Source: Symsagittifera roscoffensis
Lineage: Eukaryota; Xenacoelomorpha; Acoela; Convolutidae
Assembly: GCF_963678635.1 (NCBI RefSeq)
Contig: NC_087062.1
Coordinates: forward strand, 49,200,552-49,264,551
Direction of reading: 5' to 3'
DNA: 64,000 nt
The notes below the pieces were generated by a model. That model had not been told where the DNA came from, searched no databases, and saw nothing but the letters and a program-made list of their open reading frames with translations. Positions 60,288-64,000 of the stretch are shown one piece after another; position 1 is the stretch's first letter, and each line of letters opens with the position of its first letter. The position numbers and the translations under genes were made by a program.

Positions 60288-62494
60288 CACCCTCAAGGTC
60301 ACGTGTTGGATTTTTGTTTTTGGTATTTTCTGAAAACAAAAGAGAGCGTGGTCATGCATCGACATCATGTGCTCAAGCAAATATGTGGACTTCTACGCAT
60401 TCCCATTCGCAATGCGCCCTTCGGGCGCAGATGCCAATGCTCAATTAATTTTGCCAGGTGAAAATTTTTTACAGAAAAACTCGGATAAATTTTTACTTAA
60501 ACTACCACCAAAAAACGCAAAGATTTCAAAGTGTGAAACAATCAAGTTTTTGCTAATACCGGGCATGCAGTCAGACTAATTTCGGCAAAAATAAAATGGA
60601 AAATGAAAGAAATGGAAAGAAAAAAAATTGTTCAAAATAAGAACGCAACATCAAAAACGTATTTGATCTCCGCTAATGACAAAATTATGATCAGGCTGAT
60701 TTCAGATTAAAGCGTACAATTTAAGGTTACGGATGCTCCCTCTAACGGTCCCAGAGGGACCGAGTGAGCATCCTACCTCGATCCAGGACAACGGATAGTT
60801 GTTTTTAATTTCTCATAAAATTTATTTTTCTTTAATGCTTGTTTTCATTTTCTCATGAGAAGCTGTAGACATTTCAAAATATTTTGATTTCATTAAACAA
60901 TGGTTCCCGAAACAACTGACAATGGGTGCTTAAAAATACGGTTGGTGAAAACTGGTAAGGGATAATGTTGAGAAAAATTGTAAGCTTTCAAGAAGTTTAA
61001 AAAAAAACAGTTTCTTTTCTTCTTTTTTTTTGTTAAATCAGAAATCAATCAAATTTTTTAAATTTTACCTTAAAACAACTATTATGTTTAAGTAATGAAG
61101 ATTCCTGTTGTAGCCTTTTATAACACGTTGGCAGAAAAAAAACATCAAACGTTTTGAAATAAAGAAAAATTAAAAATTGTTTTTTTTTGGAAAAAATAAA
61201 AAAAATAGTAAATTTCAAAATTGAAAAAAAGTGAAAATTAATTGCATAATACGATTCAGCGTACCCAACTTAGTGGGTCTAGCTTTTTAAATCACCAAAA
61301 AAGGTTGAAAATTGTAGATTTTATGAAGTTTTCATTCTGGCTATTTTTCCTTGTTGCCTCCACTCAAGGCACCTTTGAGCCAACTTGAGAAACTGGAACT
61401 CAAACAAGCTATACAGATAGTCTGAATGAGCCATTTTCAGCGTGATAATACGCCTGGAAGAAAAAAAACTCCAGAAAAGAAAGAAAATTTTGAACTTTAA
61501 CCTTTTTTCTTCTTCAAATGGCGAAACTTAGAATAATTTTTCAACTGAAAAGTTCAAAAAAAATCAAAAAATTCAAATTTTGAAGAAATTTAAAAAAATC
61601 TCATCAGTCTGTTCATTGGAGTCTTCGAGGTTCTGGGAGACCTTATCTGGCGACTAACAACAAGTGGATCACTTATTTTAAAATTTTGAGAAAGGTCAAA
61701 AAAACATGTTTTTTCGACATTTTTGACAAAATTTCGAAAGCAATATCTTGGCTAAAAACAAGAATGAGGGCCTAAAATTAGTACAAACAGTACTCCCACA
61801 TAAGGTACATTAGGTTGGAAACAAAAAGTTTACTCTGACTCAAAAATCGTTTTTTAACTTTATTTCTGAACAAGAAATTGAAAAGAAATCAAAAACTTGA
61901 AAAATTGTTGAAAAAAATGATTGTTTTAAAAAAGTGCCAATTTTTAGCTGAAACTTTTCATTTTAGCTAATAAAGCCAGAGCAATGCCCTTTAAGCTCAA
62001 ATAAATTAATTATGCAAATTATTTTCAAGTTTTTTCGTTAAAGCCTTTTATTTTGAAAAAGTATTCAAAAATGGGTAAAAAAAAGTCAAAAAAATCAATT
62101 TTCTCCGATTCAAAAACCTCCATTACCATGATGATTAGTGCGTTAGATAGGACTGCTGAGATCAATTTAGACGTTCTTTCATAAGTATATTGAAATTTTT
62201 ACTTATTTTTGAGAATTAAGCAAAATAAAAACTTTTCCCAAATTGGGCAAAAAGCCCAAATTAGCCCAAACACCTGTTAAAAATTGTTGGGTCAAAAAAT
62301 CACAAAAGGAAACCCCTATTCGTTTGACATTTTAGGGCCGCATGCAAAAAATTAGACCATTCTAACCTGACAATTTCGAGAATCGACTTTTTTGCAAAAT
62401 TTCTCTATAGTCCATTTGAGGGATATTACTTGTACCGGTGGGGGCCCCTACCCCACCTCAAAAAATTTTGTAATGCTGGAACGCGGCCACCTAG
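60288..62494 (+). repeat. Array unit 17, class A (2207 bp)
   Basis: H1 at 60414-60428, full nested H2 at 60731-60773 (GGATGCTC / GAGCATCC outside, GGTCCC / GGGACC inside), box at 62336-62355, H3 at 62437-62457. Here the outer H2 stem is perfect, while other class A units have GGCTGCTC. Confidence 0.85.
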
Positions 62495-64000
62495 CACCCT
62501 CAAGGTCACGTGTTGGATTTTTGTTTCTGGTATTTTCTGAAACCAAAAGAGAGCGTGGTCATGCATCTACATCATGTGCTCAAGCAAATACGTGGACTCC
62601 TACGCATTCCCATTCGCAATGCGCACTTCGGGCGGAAATGCCAATGCTCAATTAATTTTGCCAGGTGAAAATTTTTTACAGAAAAATTCGGATAAATTTT
62701 TACTGAAACTACCACCAAAAAACGCAAAGATTTCAAAGTGTGAAACAATCAAGTTTTTGCTAATACCGGGCATGCAGTCAGACTGATTTCGGCAAAAATA
62801 AAATGGAAAATGAAAGAAATGGAAAGAAAAAAAATTGTTCAAAATAAGAACGCAACATCAAAAACGTATTTGATCTCCGCTAATGACAAAATTATGATCA
62901 GGCTGATTTCAGATTAAAGCGTACAATTTAAGGTTACGGATGCTCCCTCTAACGGTCCCAGAGGGACCGAGTGAGCATCCTACCTCGATCCAGGACAACG
63001 GATAGTTGTTTTTAGTTTTTCATAAAATTTATTTTTCTTTAATGCTTGTTTTCATTTTCTCATGAGAAGCTGTAGACATTTCAAAACATTTTGATTTCAT
63101 TAAACAATGGTTCCCAAAACAACTGACAAGGGGTGCTTAAAAATACGGTTGGTGAAAACTGGTAAGGGATAATGTTGAGAAAAATTGTAAGCTTTCAAGA
63201 AGTTTAAAAAAAACAGTTTCTTTTCTTCTTACTTTTGTTAAATCAGATATCAATCAAATTTTTTAGATTTATCTCAAAACAACTATTATGTTTAAGTAAT
63301 GAAGATTCCTGTTCTAGCCTTTTATAACACGTTGGCAGAAAAAAAACATCAAACTGTTTGAAAATGTTTTGAAATAAAGAAAAATTAAAAAGTGTTTTTT
63401 TTTGGAAAAAATTAAAAAAATAGTAAATTTCAAAATTGAAAAAAAGTGAAAATTAATTGCATAATACGATTCAGCGTACCCAATTTAGTGGGTCTAGCAT
63501 TTTAAATCACCAAAAAAGGTTGAAAATTGTAGATTTTATGAAGTTTTCATTCTGGCTATTTTTCCTTGTTGCCTCCACTTAAGGCACCTTTGAGCCAACT
63601 TGAGAAACTGGAACCTAAACAAGCTATACAGATAGTCTGATTGAGCCATTTTCAGCGTGATAACACGCCTGGAAGAAAAAAAACTCCAGAAAAGAAAGAA
63701 AATTTGAACTTTAACCTTTTTTCTTCTTCAAATGGCGATACTTAGAATAATTTTTCAGCTGAAAAGTTCAAAAAAAATCAAAAAATTCAAATTTTGAAGA
63801 AATTTAAAAAAATCTCATCAGTCTGTTCATTGGAGTCTTCGAGGTTCTGGGAGACCTTATCTGGCGACTAACAACAAGTGGATCACTTATTTTAAAATTT
63901 TGAGAAAGGTCAAAAAAACATGTTTTTTCGACTTTTTTGACAGAATTTCGAAAGCAATATCTTGGCTAAAAACAAGAATGAGAGCCTAAAATTAGTACAA
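62495..64000 (+). repeat. Array unit 18, class A, runs off the window
   Basis: The first 1506 bp of a class A unit. H1 at 62621-62635 carries the same broken stem as unit 7, although the rest is closest to unit 17. H2 is at 62938-62980. The box and H3 would lie beyond the window. Confidence 0.85.

Larger units (their letters stand above)
28184..64000 (+). repeat. CTAG-joined array of 18 hairpin-bearing units
   Basis: A head-to-tail array, at least 35.8 kb, still running at the window edge. Units fall in three length classes (A about 2.21 kb: 1, 3, 6, 7, 9, 16, 17, 18; B about 2.48-2.50 kb: 2, 5, 10; C about 1.61-1.63 kb: 4, 8, 11-15). Every unit ends GGCCACCTAG, GACCACCTAG or GACCATCTAG, and the next begins immediately. 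All share the order H1 hairpin, H2 hairpin, GCATGCAAAA-like box, H3 hairpin, CTAG, although H1 is not visible in unit 5. No credible protein-coding gene is present. The array is either a satellite derived from a non-autonomous mobile element or self-targeted insertions of one. Confidence 0.9.

Noticed and set aside
28184-64000. Assigning the array firmly to Helitrons
   Set aside because: Hairpin plus CTAG fits, but the hairpin is too far from the end, no 5-prime TC is present and no Rep/helicase is encoded. It is kept only as a hypothesis.
28184-64000. Spliced-leader or small nuclear RNA gene array
   Set aside because: Hairpins and T runs suggested it, but no leader with donor site and Sm-like site in the right order could be defined, and units are far longer and of several unlike classes.
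28184-64000. CRISPR array
   Set aside because: Units are 1.6-2.5 kb, with no short direct repeats alternating with unique spacers, in eukaryotic DNA.
28184-64000. Telomeric array
   Set aside because: No short telomere repeat is visible. Head-to-tail order alone is not enough.

Overview
The window is AT-rich eukaryotic DNA made almost entirely of mobile-element remains and repeats. I recognise no intact host gene, and no tRNA or rRNA gene. Long A/T homopolymer runs, a Polinton/Maverick-type DNA polymerase and integrase, and a non-LTR reverse transcriptase relic point to an invertebrate animal. The base composition resembles a nematode, but that is an impression and not a proof.

Region 1 (1-17.9 kb) is a decayed Polinton/Maverick-like (virus-like) locus. 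A block of about 6.1 kb occurs twice in tandem (about 678-6707 and 6708-12828). Each copy holds, on the + strand: a minisatellite with a period near 25 bp, a non-coding leader, a broken gag-like gene, an integrase remnant, and three broken genes of the kind found beside Polinton-type integrases (a WEVAISEI-motif protein, a small basic core-like protein, a capsid-like protein). Most stops are shared by both copies, so decay came before duplication. A diverged inverted repeat (1-76 and 13038-13112) brackets the duplication. Beyond it lies a minus-strand type B DNA polymerase pseudogene (14162-17335), split by a 0.44 kb insertion that is itself duplicated.

Region 2 (17.9-28.2 kb) is a chain of other repeats. 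Two tandem 1.55 kb units each contain a long foldback. A minus-strand non-LTR retrotransposon relic follows at 22.6-24.0 kb. Then come two and a fraction copies of a 1.6-1.95 kb repeat whose third copy is cut at 28183.

Region 3 (28184 to the window end, at least 35.8 kb) is the most unusual part: 18 non-coding units in one orientation, each boundary falling at a CTAG. There are three length classes: A about 2.21 kb, B about 2.48-2.50 kb, C about 1.61-1.63 kb. The classes differ through most of their length but share one architecture: a GC-rich hairpin near the left end (H1), a second nested hairpin farther in (H2), a conserved GCATGCAAAA box near the right end, then a GC-rich hairpin (H3) and a terminal (C)CACCTAG or CCATCTAG. 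The stems change between classes in ways that mostly keep pairing. Near-identical units sit in different neighbour contexts, so individual units seem to have been inserted or exchanged at the CTAG junction. I know of no described family that fits fully. Helitron-like rolling-circle elements, self-targeting retroposons and circle-derived concatemers are the candidates. Any protein that moves the units would have to be encoded elsewhere, because nothing convincing is encoded here.
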